64,000 bases of DNA from Stigmatella ashevillena (GTDB taxonomy: Bacteria; Myxococcota; Myxococcia; Myxococcales; Myxococcaceae). The translations under genes and the position numbers were made by a program. The notes under the pieces were generated by a model. That model saw only the letters and a program-made list of their open reading frames with translations, was not told the origin of the DNA and did no database searches. The DNA is taken from positions 186,001 to 250,000 of the forward strand of contig NZ_JAQNDM010000002.1 of assembly GCF_028368975.1 (NCBI RefSeq), read 5' to 3'. Positions 12,053-19,227 of this stretch are shown here, one piece after another (within the stretch, counting starts at the first letter, position 1; each line of letters begins with the position of its first letter).

Positions 12053-12685
12053 TCAGAGCGTCCACTTGGCGGGGAAGATTCCCGGCACGACGTTCTTGTC
12101 CCAGGCATCGGGAACACCCTCGAAGAGCAGGCGATCCATCTTCTGGCTCTCGAAGTAGACGTAGGAGTCCTGCTTGGTGCCTTTCTCGTCACACACCTGC
12201 GCGGTGACGAAGAATTGTTTGGGAAAGCCCCAGCCCGTCCGTGAGGGGGTGTCTTTGTAGACGACCTCGACGGTCATGTAGATGAACTGGACAGGGGGCG
12301 CGCCCAGGAAGGTGTCGAGGAGAGATTTGAGGCGCCGCTCCATCTTCCGCCAGCGGCCATTCTCCTGCCAGAAGCCCCACTGTGGCGCGACGTTCTCCGC
12401 GACGTTGGGCCCCCCCAGCTCCAGGGCGATGAGGTGACCCTTGTCGACGTCCGGGACTCCCTGGGGAAGCCACTGGGCAATCGGGTCCGGAGTGGCGGGG
12501 CGGGGACTGGGGACTGTCGGCATCAGCACGGCCTCTGCCCTCAGGGGACGCGCCCCCCACCCTCGACCCACTGGCGGGTCCTCAAGGGTGATTTGGACGT
12601 CCGGGAGCGTGAAGCCCTTGATGGTCCTGAGCTGCGGAGCTCCGCGCGAGATGCGGCGGTTGAACGTGACGACTCGGGGGGGCAT
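12053..12685 (-). CDS. DNA/RNA non-specific endonuclease-like protein
   Basis: A 210-residue protein with a core 'DKGHLIALELGGPN' followed by 'ENVAPQ' and 'GRWRKMERRL'. This matches the DRGH...N...N-x-x-PQ...W-x-x-x-E architecture of the DNA/RNA non-specific (beta-beta-alpha metal) nucleases; the histidine of D-K-G-H would be the general base. The first ~90 residues are proline/arginine-rich and not recognised. There is no signal peptide or obvious export domain, so the target compartment is unknown. The start lies 6 bp after the xerD stop, so it is almost certainly co-transcribed with xerD. Alternatives: a toxin domain, or a nuclease-fold protein with another role. Confidence 0.65.
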   Translation of the reverse strand: MPPRVVTFNRRISRGAPQLRTIKGFTLPDVQITLEDPPVGRGWGARPLRAEAVLMPTVPSPRPATPDPIAQWLPQGVPDVDKGHLIALELGGPNVAENVAPQWGFWQENGRWRKMERRLKSLLDTFLGAPPVQFIYMTVEVVYKDTPSRTGWGFPKQFFVTAQVCDEKGTKQDSYVYFESQKMDRLLFEGVPDAWDKNVVPGIFPAKWTL

Positions 12686-12691
12686 AGCCGA

Positions 12692-13630
12692 CTATACCTT
12701 GCGCCGCTTGGGACGGGGGGGAGCGGCGGTCTCGCTGCGCGGGTGGTGCTCGTCGTAGACGGCGCGCAGCCGGGCGCTGTTGACGTGGGTGTAGATCTGC
12801 GTGGTGGCCAAGTCCGCATGGCCGAGCATGGCCTGGACGGCGCGCAGGTCCGCCCCTCGCTCCACCAAGTGGGTTGCGAAGGAGTGGCGCAGCTTGTGCG
12901 GGGAGATGGGCTTGCGAATGCCCGCCTTGAGGGCATAGCGCTTGAGGAGCTTCCAGAAGCCCTGACGGGTGAAGGCCCCTCCCCGGGGGGTGATGAAGAG
13001 CGAGCGGGATTGGCGTTTGCCCAGCATGTGCTGCCTCGGCCCCCCCAGGTAGGCCTGCACCTTCTCCACGGCCACGCTGCCCACCGGGACGACGCGCTCC
13101 TTGCTCCCCTTCCCCTTCGCCACCAGGTAGCCCGCCCCCAACTGCACGTCGTTGATGCCCAGCGAGCACAGCTCGCTCACGCGCAGGCCGGTGGCGTACA
13201 GCAGCTCCAGCATCGCCTTGTCCCGCATGCCCGTGGGGTGGCGCTCGTCCGGGGCGGCCAGCAGTTGCTCCACTTCCTCCAGCGTGAGGAAGCTCGGCAG
13301 CTTGCGCGCCGAGCGCGGCGTGTCCAGGTCCTCGGTGGGATCCTTCTCCGCGTGCTTCTCGGCGATCAGGAACCGGTGGAAGCCGCGCACGGCCGCCAGG
13401 TGCCGCGCCTGGCTGCGCTTGGACAGTCCGCGTGCCCCCAACTGCATCAGGTGCGCCGTCACGTCCTCCTGCTTCACCCGGGCCACGTCGAGCACCCCGC
13501 GCGCGCGCAGGTCCTCGAAGTAGACCGTGAGGTCCGCGGCATACGCATCCACCGTCTTGCCGGACAGCCCCCGCTCCGCGCGGATGAAGGCGATGAACGA
13601 GTCCAGGAACCCTTCCATCGGACTGCTCAC
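12692..13630 (-). CDS. xerD: Site-specific tyrosine recombinase XerD
   Basis: A 312-residue tyrosine recombinase with an N-terminal SAM-like DNA-binding domain (about 5-90) and a C-terminal catalytic domain (about 110-295). The catalytic set is visible: Arg in 'ATGLRVSELC', Lys in 'KGKGSKER', His-x-x-Arg in 'SPHKLRHSFATH', His in 'MLGHADL' and the nucleophilic Tyr in 'TTQIYTHV'. The C-terminus '...LRAVYDEHHPR' is typical of XerD rather than XerC. XerD with XerC resolves chromosome dimers at dif during division. It overlaps the upstream membrane-protein gene by 4 bp (ATGA) and is followed at 6 bp by the endonuclease-like gene, so it sits inside an operon. Confidence 0.9.
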   Translation of the reverse strand: MSSPMEGFLDSFIAFIRAERGLSGKTVDAYAADLTVYFEDLRARGVLDVARVKQEDVTAHLMQLGARGLSKRSQARHLAAVRGFHRFLIAEKHAEKDPTEDLDTPRSARKLPSFLTLEEVEQLLAAPDERHPTGMRDKAMLELLYATGLRVSELCSLGINDVQLGAGYLVAKGKGSKERVVPVGSVAVEKVQAYLGGPRQHMLGKRQSRSLFITPRGGAFTRQGFWKLLKRYALKAGIRKPISPHKLRHSFATHLVERGADLRAVQAMLGHADLATTQIYTHVNSARLRAVYDEHHPRSETAAPPRPKRRKV

Positions 13631-14619
13631 CGCTCACCGCCTGCGCTCTTCCGGGCCTCCGTGGCGGCTTCCGCTTGCGCCAGGGCCGCCAGCACCCAGG
13701 GCCACCCCAGCATGGAGTTGCCGGGGGACTTGAGGCAGGCGTTGGCCACCTCGAGCACTTCCTTGGGCCTGGAGCGCGCCGCCAGCGCCAGGTGCGCCCT
13801 CAGGAACGGGTAGCGCAGGTAACACAGGTTGTGGTGGAGCACCGGCGACCAGTGCAGCGTGGGCCGCCCCGTCCAGCGCTCCACCGCGAAGGCCACCATC
13901 TGGAGAAGCGCCTCCCCCGGATAGAGCGGCAGGCGGAAGGCGGCCCCCAGGTACATCACCAGCGAGCTGGCGGCGACCGCCCCGCCAATCCGCCAAGCCC
14001 CTCCCGTGCCCCAGACGAGCATCGGCACGAGGCTCAGCACGATGGCCCCCACCTGCACCCGGTTGACCGAGAGCCCCTGCCCACGCGCCAGTCCCCCAAT
14101 GCTCCCCGCGCACACCCCGCCCACCAGGCCCAGGCACGCGCCCATGATGGCGGACGCCATGCCTCCCATCCGGGGCCCGAAGGTCTCGGCCGCCACCCCG
14201 TGCAGCCCCACCACCATGGCGAGGCTGGCCATCAGGCCCATGAGCATCCCCGCCGCCAGCCCCGTGGTGAGCGCCAGGAAGAGGCCCATCACCGAGCACA
14301 GCGCCGCCGTCATTCCCCAGCCTCCGGCCAAGGGGACTCCCGCGGCGTGGAGCCCCAGCCCCAGCGCGAAGGACAGCACCGGGGACACGCCCAAGAGCAG
14401 CACGAGCATCCTCCGCGCGTACACGCCCGCCGAGCGGTTGCCTTCTCCCTGCTCGCGCCAGAGTTGCCCGATGCGGCCTCCCGGACAGCGGACGCCGGCC
14501 CCGTGCAGCCGGTAGTGCAGATCCACCGGCCGCCACAGCAACAGCCACAGCAAGGCAAACGTCCCGGGGACCCGCTCCGGAGCGTCCTGTGCCACCTCGT
14601 GCGAGTGCTCGGTGCCCAC
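13627..14619 (-). CDS. Multi-pass membrane protein of unknown function
   Basis: A 330-residue protein. After a soluble N-terminal ~70 residues there are about six hydrophobic segments rich in Gly/Ala/Met, between 'MLVLLLGVSPVLSFALGLGL' and 'AVAASSLVMYLGAAFRL'. A C-terminal soluble region (about 260-330) then contains 'HWSPVLHHNLCYLRYPFL'. I recognise no transporter or enzyme signature. A GTG start at 14619 follows AAGGGGAG. It lies 18 bp downstream of the YrdC-family gene and overlaps xerD by 4 bp. The function may relate to NTPase-type neighbours in other genomes, but nothing here shows it. Confidence 0.75.
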   Translation of the reverse strand: MGTEHSHEVAQDAPERVPGTFALLWLLLWRPVDLHYRLHGAGVRCPGGRIGQLWREQGEGNRSAGVYARRMLVLLLGVSPVLSFALGLGLHAAGVPLAGGWGMTAALCSVMGLFLALTTGLAAGMLMGLMASLAMVVGLHGVAAETFGPRMGGMASAIMGACLGLVGGVCAGSIGGLARGQGLSVNRVQVGAIVLSLVPMLVWGTGGAWRIGGAVAASSLVMYLGAAFRLPLYPGEALLQMVAFAVERWTGRPTLHWSPVLHHNLCYLRYPFLRAHLALAARSRPKEVLEVANACLKSPGNSMLGWPWVLAALAQAEAATEARKSAGGER

Positions 14620-14637
14620 GTGCTCCCCTTCTCCCGG

Positions 14638-15249
14638 TCAGGCGTCCAGCTGGCCCTTGCCCTGGCGGAGAATCTCGATTGAGTCTCCGATGAGCGACAC
14701 CACGGTGGAGGGCTCCATCAACGTCACGCCCCCATCCAGGATGAGCTCCAACCCGTGTCCCAGCCGCTCCTTGATGTCCCGGGCGTCGATGAGCGGCTCG
14801 CCCTCCTCGTCACTGGCGGAGGTGGTGACGAGCGGCCGGCCGAGGCCCGCCGCGAGCGCGCGCGCCAGCGGAGCGTCCGGCACGCGGATGCCCACCTGCT
14901 TCTGCTTCGACATCATCATGTCCGGGACGATCCGCGTGGCCTCGAGGATGAAGGTGAAGGCCCCCGGCGTCAGTCCCTTCATGGTGCGGTAGGCGAAGTT
15001 GCTCACATGCGCGTACTTCGCCACGTCCGACAGGTCCGGACAGAGGATCGACAGCGGCTTCTTCTTGTCCCGGCCCTTGAGCTGGTACAGCCGCTCGATG
15101 GTCTTCTTCGCCGTCAAATCGCACCCCAGGCCGTAGTAGGTGTCCGTGGGATAGGCGACGAGCCCCCCGCGAGACAGCACCTCCACGGCCCGGCTCACGT
15201 GGCGGGGTTGGGGATTGTGGAGATCGACCTCGAGAATGGGTGCCGACAT
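14638..15249 (-). CDS. YrdC/Sua5/YciO-family protein (threonylcarbamoyl-AMP synthase type)
   Basis: A 203-residue protein of the YrdC superfamily. Signatures: 'YPTDTYYGLGCD' near residue 35, 'LKGRDKKKP' near 60, 'PGAFTFILEAT' and 'VGIRVPDAPLARAL'. Members make threonylcarbamoyl-AMP from threonine, bicarbonate and ATP for the t6A modification of tRNAs reading ANN codons. The short single-domain form and the R-D-K-K-K-P motif are closer to YciO than to TsaC, and YciO activity is weak or different, so the name is kept broad. ATG 15249 was chosen over the GTG one codon before because AGGAGG lies 6 bp upstream. It lies 33 bp after the antiporter gene. Confidence 0.85.
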   Translation of the reverse strand: MSAPILEVDLHNPQPRHVSRAVEVLSRGGLVAYPTDTYYGLGCDLTAKKTIERLYQLKGRDKKKPLSILCPDLSDVAKYAHVSNFAYRTMKGLTPGAFTFILEATRIVPDMMMSKQKQVGIRVPDAPLARALAAGLGRPLVTTSASDEEGEPLIDARDIKERLGHGLELILDGGVTLMEPSTVVSLIGDSIEILRQGKGQLDA

Positions 15250-15282
15250 CACATGCCTCCTGGGCTCCCGGAGATTACCTCC

Positions 15283-16581
15283 TTACGCTGTCCTGGGGCG
15301 CTCGTCTCCCCGTGTCTCGCCGCTGCGCTCCAGGGCGCGCCGGGTGAGCACCGGGCCTACCAGCTCGTGCGTGGTGATCATCGCCACGATGAGGACCTCC
15401 ACCTGGGGGCCGAAATCCGGGAAGGTGCGGGAGACCAGTGCCGCCAGCCCGAAGGTGACACCCGCCTGGGAGATGAGCCCCATCCACAGGTAGCGCCGCA
15501 GCCGGGGATCCTCGGCGGGCGCGAAGCGGCGGCAGGCCAGGAGGATGGCCACCGCGCGCAGCACCACGAGCAGCAGCGCCGCCGGGCCCACCGTCATCAG
15601 CGTGTCCAGCTTCAGCCCCGCCCCGGCCGCGGCGAAGAAGAGGGCGAACACCGGCAGGCCCGCGAACTGGATGGCATGGTGGATGTTCTGGCTCTGGCGC
15701 TCGTCCAGGTTGGCGATGAGCGCCCCGGCCGCCAGCGCCACCAGCAGGGGCGACAGGTGCAGCCGCGTCCCACCTTCCGCCGCCGCGAAGCAGATGCCCA
15801 CCAGGAACAGGGGCAGCTCTCGGTTCACCCGCCGCATGTACACGAGCATTCCCAGCGCCAGCACGGCCCCGACCCCCACCGAGCCGAACAGCTCCCAGCC
15901 CACCCCGCTCAGCAGCCCGCCCACGTCGAAGCCGCCCCCGAAGCTGGCGCGGGTGACGCCCGCGGCCAGCGCGAAGGCCACCATCACGAACAGGTCGCCG
16001 ATGATGACCAGCGCCATGAGGAACTCGGTGAAGGGGCCCCGCGCGGAGGTCTCCTGCACGATGGCGATCGTCACCGTGGGAGAGAAGGACACCACCACGG
16101 TGGACACCAGCGCGCTGACCGCCAGCGCCTGCGGCACCGTCATGGGCGTCAGGAAGGGCAGCACCGGCTTCAGGGCGAAGATCGCCGCGAAGCACACCCC
16201 GAAGGTGATGCCGCACACCGTGGCGCACAGCACGGCCACCTTGGCGCCCACCCGGCGGATGAGCCCCAGGTGCAGCTCCGTGCCGGCCACCAGCGCGATC
16301 AGGCTCACCGCCAGCCCCTTCACCAGTTCCAGCCCCTTCACGCCCTCGCCCGGGATGAAGCCCATGGCATAGGGCCCCACCGCCACCCCCACCAGCAGGT
16401 AGCCCGTCAGGCGCGGCAGCCCGACCCCCTTGGCCACCTTGCCGGCGAACAGCCCGCACAGCAGCAACGCCCCCGCGGCCAGCAGCACGGGCGTGCCCGA
16501 GTCCACGCGCCAGAGCTGGGCGCGGGAGATGCCCGCAAGGAGCATCACCAAGAGCGCCAGCCGGATGATGGCGCCGATCAT
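15283..16581 (-). CDS. Cation/proton antiporter (CPA superfamily), second of a pair
   Basis: A 432-residue membrane protein with about 12-13 hydrophobic segments in the Na+/H+ exchanger (PF00999-type) pattern. 'GLPRLTGYLLVGVAVGPYAM' marks the first family motif and 'SFSPTVTIAIVQE' the unwound helix. 'ALVIIGDLFVMV' is the TM5/6 acidic site, where one conserved aspartate remains but the preceding residue is Gly instead of Asp or Asn. The short charged C-terminus lacks TrkA-N or USP domains. The start ATG (16581) overlaps the stop of the first antiporter (ATGA), so translation is coupled and the two may assemble together. The transported ion (Na+, K+ or H+) cannot be told. Confidence 0.85.
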   Translation of the reverse strand: MIGAIIRLALLVMLLAGISRAQLWRVDSGTPVLLAAGALLLCGLFAGKVAKGVGLPRLTGYLLVGVAVGPYAMGFIPGEGVKGLELVKGLAVSLIALVAGTELHLGLIRRVGAKVAVLCATVCGITFGVCFAAIFALKPVLPFLTPMTVPQALAVSALVSTVVVSFSPTVTIAIVQETSARGPFTEFLMALVIIGDLFVMVAFALAAGVTRASFGGGFDVGGLLSGVGWELFGSVGVGAVLALGMLVYMRRVNRELPLFLVGICFAAAEGGTRLHLSPLLVALAAGALIANLDERQSQNIHHAIQFAGLPVFALFFAAAGAGLKLDTLMTVGPAALLLVVLRAVAILLACRRFAPAEDPRLRRYLWMGLISQAGVTFGLAALVSRTFPDFGPQVEVLIVAMITTHELVGPVLTRRALERSGETRGDERPRTA

Positions 16582-17780
16582 GCCGTGCCCTCGGGCGCCC
16601 TTCGGGGCGGCTCCAGCACCCGCCGGAAGGCGCGGCTGGCCAGCACTTCGTTGATGATCGCTCCCACCGCGACGATGTCGAAGACCTGCTGGGACAGCGT
16701 TCCGGGCACCAGCAGCAGGTACTCCGCCACCAGGCACAGCGCCAGGCCGCCCTGGGAGATGAGGGCGTAGCCCAGGCGGGGGGGCAGCTCCAGCATGTTC
16801 GCCGCATAGCGCCGCGCGAGGGCGCCGCCCAGAATCTTCCCCACGAAGCGCAACGTCACGTACCCCGGCAATAGGAGCCACGCATCCATGTCCTGGCCAT
16901 GGAGGTGACAGCCCACCAGGAACACCAGCACCAGGTACGCGGGCCGCTCGAAGCGGCCCAGGGCGCGCGCCACCTGCTCCACGGCCCGGCCCCCCACCAG
17001 CGCCAGCGTCGCCCCACACGCCACGCCCGCGAGCAGCGCGGACACGCGCAGGTAGGCCGCCGCGCCCCCCACCAGCGCCACGCCGCCCAGGGTGACGGCC
17101 ATCAGCTCCGCGGGATCCTTCAGCCCATACGTGAGGAAGGCGATCAGCGCGCCGCACATCATCCCCAGCAGCATCGCCAGGCTCACCAGCCCCAGCCCCT
17201 CCGCGGGGCTGGCCGAGGCGCTCAGCGCCAGCGCCAGCGCCAGCACGCCGAGCCCCACGCCGTCATCCAGGATGGTGAGCAGCGCCACCGCCAGCCCGCG
17301 CGAGCGCTCCATGCGTCCACTGCGGTAGCCCAGCACCGCGAAGTGTCCTGACGAGAGGCTGGCCGCCGCGCCCAGCAGCGCCGCGCCGCCCACCGCCGTG
17401 GCCAAGGGCAGCTCGCTGGTGAGCAGCAGCACGGCCGCCAGCGGCACCGACACGAACAGAAAGGCCACCCCGGCATGGGCCAGGGCGGCCGTGAACACCA
17501 CGCGCGGCAACAGCCGCAACAGCCGGGGATCCAGGTTCAACCCCAGGATGACGCCCACCGTCCCCAGGCCCAGCGCCACCACGGGCCGCAGGGATTCCAG
17601 ATCCTGGAGGGTGAGCACCCCGGTCTGTCCCGGCCCGAGCAAGGCCCCGAAGATCAGAAACAGCAGCCCACTGGCCGCCAGCTGCGCGACACCCGGCAGG
17701 CGCGCCGCGTCCAGCAACGTCCGGCTCGAAGCGAGCAGGGAGAGCGCCGCGATGGCGAGAAAGACGAGCAGCGCCTGCAC
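16578..17780 (-). CDS. Cation/proton antiporter (CPA superfamily), first of a pair
   Basis: A 400-residue membrane protein with about 12 hydrophobic segments. Family marks are 'LIFGALLGPGQTG', 'AASLSSGHFAVLGYRSGR' and 'ALLTILDDGVGLGVLAL'. Here the ion-binding site reads D-D, the form usual in electrogenic CPA2 antiporters, unlike the G-D of its partner. It starts with GTG at 17780, 33 bp after the small PII-like gene, and overlaps the next antiporter by 4 bp. No regulatory C-terminal domain is present, which fits regulation in trans by the small upstream protein. The assignment to CPA is firm; ion specificity is open. Confidence 0.82.
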   Translation of the reverse strand: MQALLVFLAIAALSLLASSRTLLDAARLPGVAQLAASGLLFLIFGALLGPGQTGVLTLQDLESLRPVVALGLGTVGVILGLNLDPRLLRLLPRVVFTAALAHAGVAFLFVSVPLAAVLLLTSELPLATAVGGAALLGAAASLSSGHFAVLGYRSGRMERSRGLAVALLTILDDGVGLGVLALALALSASASPAEGLGLVSLAMLLGMMCGALIAFLTYGLKDPAELMAVTLGGVALVGGAAAYLRVSALLAGVACGATLALVGGRAVEQVARALGRFERPAYLVLVFLVGCHLHGQDMDAWLLLPGYVTLRFVGKILGGALARRYAANMLELPPRLGYALISQGGLALCLVAEYLLLVPGTLSQQVFDIVAVGAIINEVLASRAFRRVLEPPRRAPEGTA

Positions 17781-17813
17781 GGATTCGTGCTTACACCGCC
17801 CGGGGGGGCGCCG

Positions 17814-18149
17814 TCACTCCCGCCGGAACAGGGGTGCGGAAACCACCGGGAGGGCGATCAGCCGGCCCATGGGCGGCTCATCCGCATCCATTTCCAGCTG
17901 CACGCGATTCACCAGCCGCTCAATCTCCTCGGCCGACTGCGGCAGCAGGCTTAGCAGGACGAGCCGGTCCTCGTCGGCGCCCAGCGCCAGACTGCGCAGC
18001 CCCGCGAAAACGGGCACCTCGGCGGACAGCGCGGCCGCGGCACTTCGGGCGCGCACCACCCAAGGCTCCGGGATGCCAAAGTCCCGGAGGCGGCGGATGG
18101 CCCGCTCGAGCTGCTCCACCTGTTCGAGCATCGTGATGAGGAGAAACAC
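17814..18149 (-). CDS. Small PII-like (ferredoxin-like fold) protein, antiporter-associated
   Basis: A 111-residue protein without recognised signature motifs. Its predicted order is strand ('MFLLITML'), helix ('EQVEQLERAIRRLRDFG'), strand ('EPWVVRA'), a variable loop, strand ('DRLVLLSLLP'), helix ('AEEIERLVNRVQLEM') and strand ('GRLIALPVV'). This betaalphabeta-betaalphabeta order and the length match PII-like or CutA-like trimeric proteins. PII-like proteins next to transporters usually bind nucleotides or metabolites and gate the transporter. The gene directly precedes two antiporter genes. The fold is inference from the reading of the sequence; the GTG start at 18149 follows AGGGG. Confidence 0.6.
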   Translation of the reverse strand: MFLLITMLEQVEQLERAIRRLRDFGIPEPWVVRARSAAAALSAEVPVFAGLRSLALGADEDRLVLLSLLPQSAEEIERLVNRVQLEMDADEPPMGRLIALPVVSAPLFRRE

Positions 18150-18185
18150 GGCCCCTGTTTAGCGGGTCCGTGCCCCCCCGTCACG

Positions 18186-18638
18186 CTACTCGCGATGGGG
18201 TTCCTGCCCCTCGGTGGGGGGAGTCGGCACCGCGGGAGCGCTCGCGGGCTCCTGGGGCGCCGTGGGCTGCTGCTCGGGCTGAGCCATCGCCGCTCGGGCC
18301 GCGCGCTTGCCCTCTTCGATGAGCTTCTTCACCTTCTGCCCACCCTTGCGGCCGATCTCCTCGTAGAAGTTCGGCCCCCGCGTCGCCTTCACGCGATCGC
18401 CGCCCTTCTTGCCGATCTCCTCGTAGAACTTCGCGCCGCGCTCGGCCTTCACGGTCTCGCCGCCCTTGCGGCCGATCTCCTCGTAGAAGGAGCGGCCGCG
18501 CTCGGCTTTCACGGTCGCACCTCCCTTGCGGCCGATCGTCTCGTAGAACTCGCGGCCGCGCTCGTTGCGGACAGTCTCTCCGCCTTTTCGTCCCGCCTCG
18601 GCCACCGTCATGCTGCCCTTGTTGTCCTTGTCCGACAT
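18186..18638 (-). CDS. KGG-repeat general stress protein (GsiB-like)
   Basis: A 150-residue hydrophilic protein with five or so tandem units of about 20 residues of the form 'FYEEIGRKGGETVKAERG' (stress-induced acidophilic repeat, as in Bacillus GsiB and plant group-1 LEA proteins). The tail is Pro/Ala/Gln-rich. Such proteins are thought to protect against drying, salt or acid stress. ATG 18638 follows AGGAG at a good distance; the longer frame upstream is not coding-like. It lies 36 bp before the PII-like gene on the same strand. Together with the antiporters this suggests an ion/osmotic stress transcript, which is inference. Confidence 0.85.
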   Translation of the reverse strand: MSDKDNKGSMTVAEAGRKGGETVRNERGREFYETIGRKGGATVKAERGRSFYEEIGRKGGETVKAERGAKFYEEIGKKGGDRVKATRGPNFYEEIGRKGGQKVKKLIEEGKRAARAAMAQPEQQPTAPQEPASAPAVPTPPTEGQEPHRE

Positions 18639-19227
18639 TTTAGTCTCCTCTCGTTGCTGCCCGACGCCTCGCCACGATGCCCCGTGCCTCAAAGCTTGGG
18701 ATGGAAGCGCCCCAATGCAAGCAAGCTCCGTACTCCACCAGCCGTTCGCACCCGACAAAACCCATCACAACCCCAATGATTACGAGAGGTTGCCAAGCTA
18801 GCTGGGCATCCTGGCCGGGCTAATGCCTGCCCGGCAGGATGCTTTCATGTCCAAAACACACCAGCCCACGTTGCCGATTCCCCATTCGTGCACCCACCTT
18901 CAGCGCGCCACGCATGGCGCCCCAGGGGAAAGCAGCGACTGCCCAGGTCGAGCAGGCTCAAGGGGTGGCTTCGAGGACTAGCCCTGTTGGTCCGCTCTCT
19001 GGGAGGGCTGGCCCTGCTGCGCCTCCTTGGACCAGATGCGGTGGATCAGGAAAAGTTGCACGGCGGGATGGCGCCGCTGGGCCCGGCTGCCCCCTGGGCC
19101 TACATCCTGGCGTTGGGGAGCCGGCCCGTGACGTTGCTGCCCGGGCACGTACACTTTACCGCCGTGGACGGAACGCTCTTCAGCACCTGTGGGGGCACGC
19201 TCCTCGCTGGGGCACACCCTCCGTGCG
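18639..19227 (+). other. 589-bp gap with a long hairpin and no confident gene
   Basis: Between the KGG gene (start 18638) and the amidase gene (stop 19228) I see no convincing gene. A strong hairpin lies at 18806-18842: GCATCCTGGCCGGGC pairs with GCCCGGCAGGATGC apart from one bulged G, loop TAATGCCT, followed by TTTC on the plus strand. A 115-codon plus-strand frame (GTG 18888 to TGA 19235) has moderate G/C third positions and a hydrophobic stretch, but no recognisable family, no ribosome site, and it runs into the amidase gene. It could be a degraded gene. Confidence 0.4.

Noticed and set aside
16582-17157. Long N-terminal extension of the second antiporter frame
   Set aside because: It is a shadow of the first antiporter. 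The ATG at 16581 with the ATGA overlap gives a normal family start.
18300-18600. Regular 60-bp DNA repeats as a CRISPR or satellite array
   Set aside because: They are in-frame codons of the KGG stress repeat with no unique spacers.
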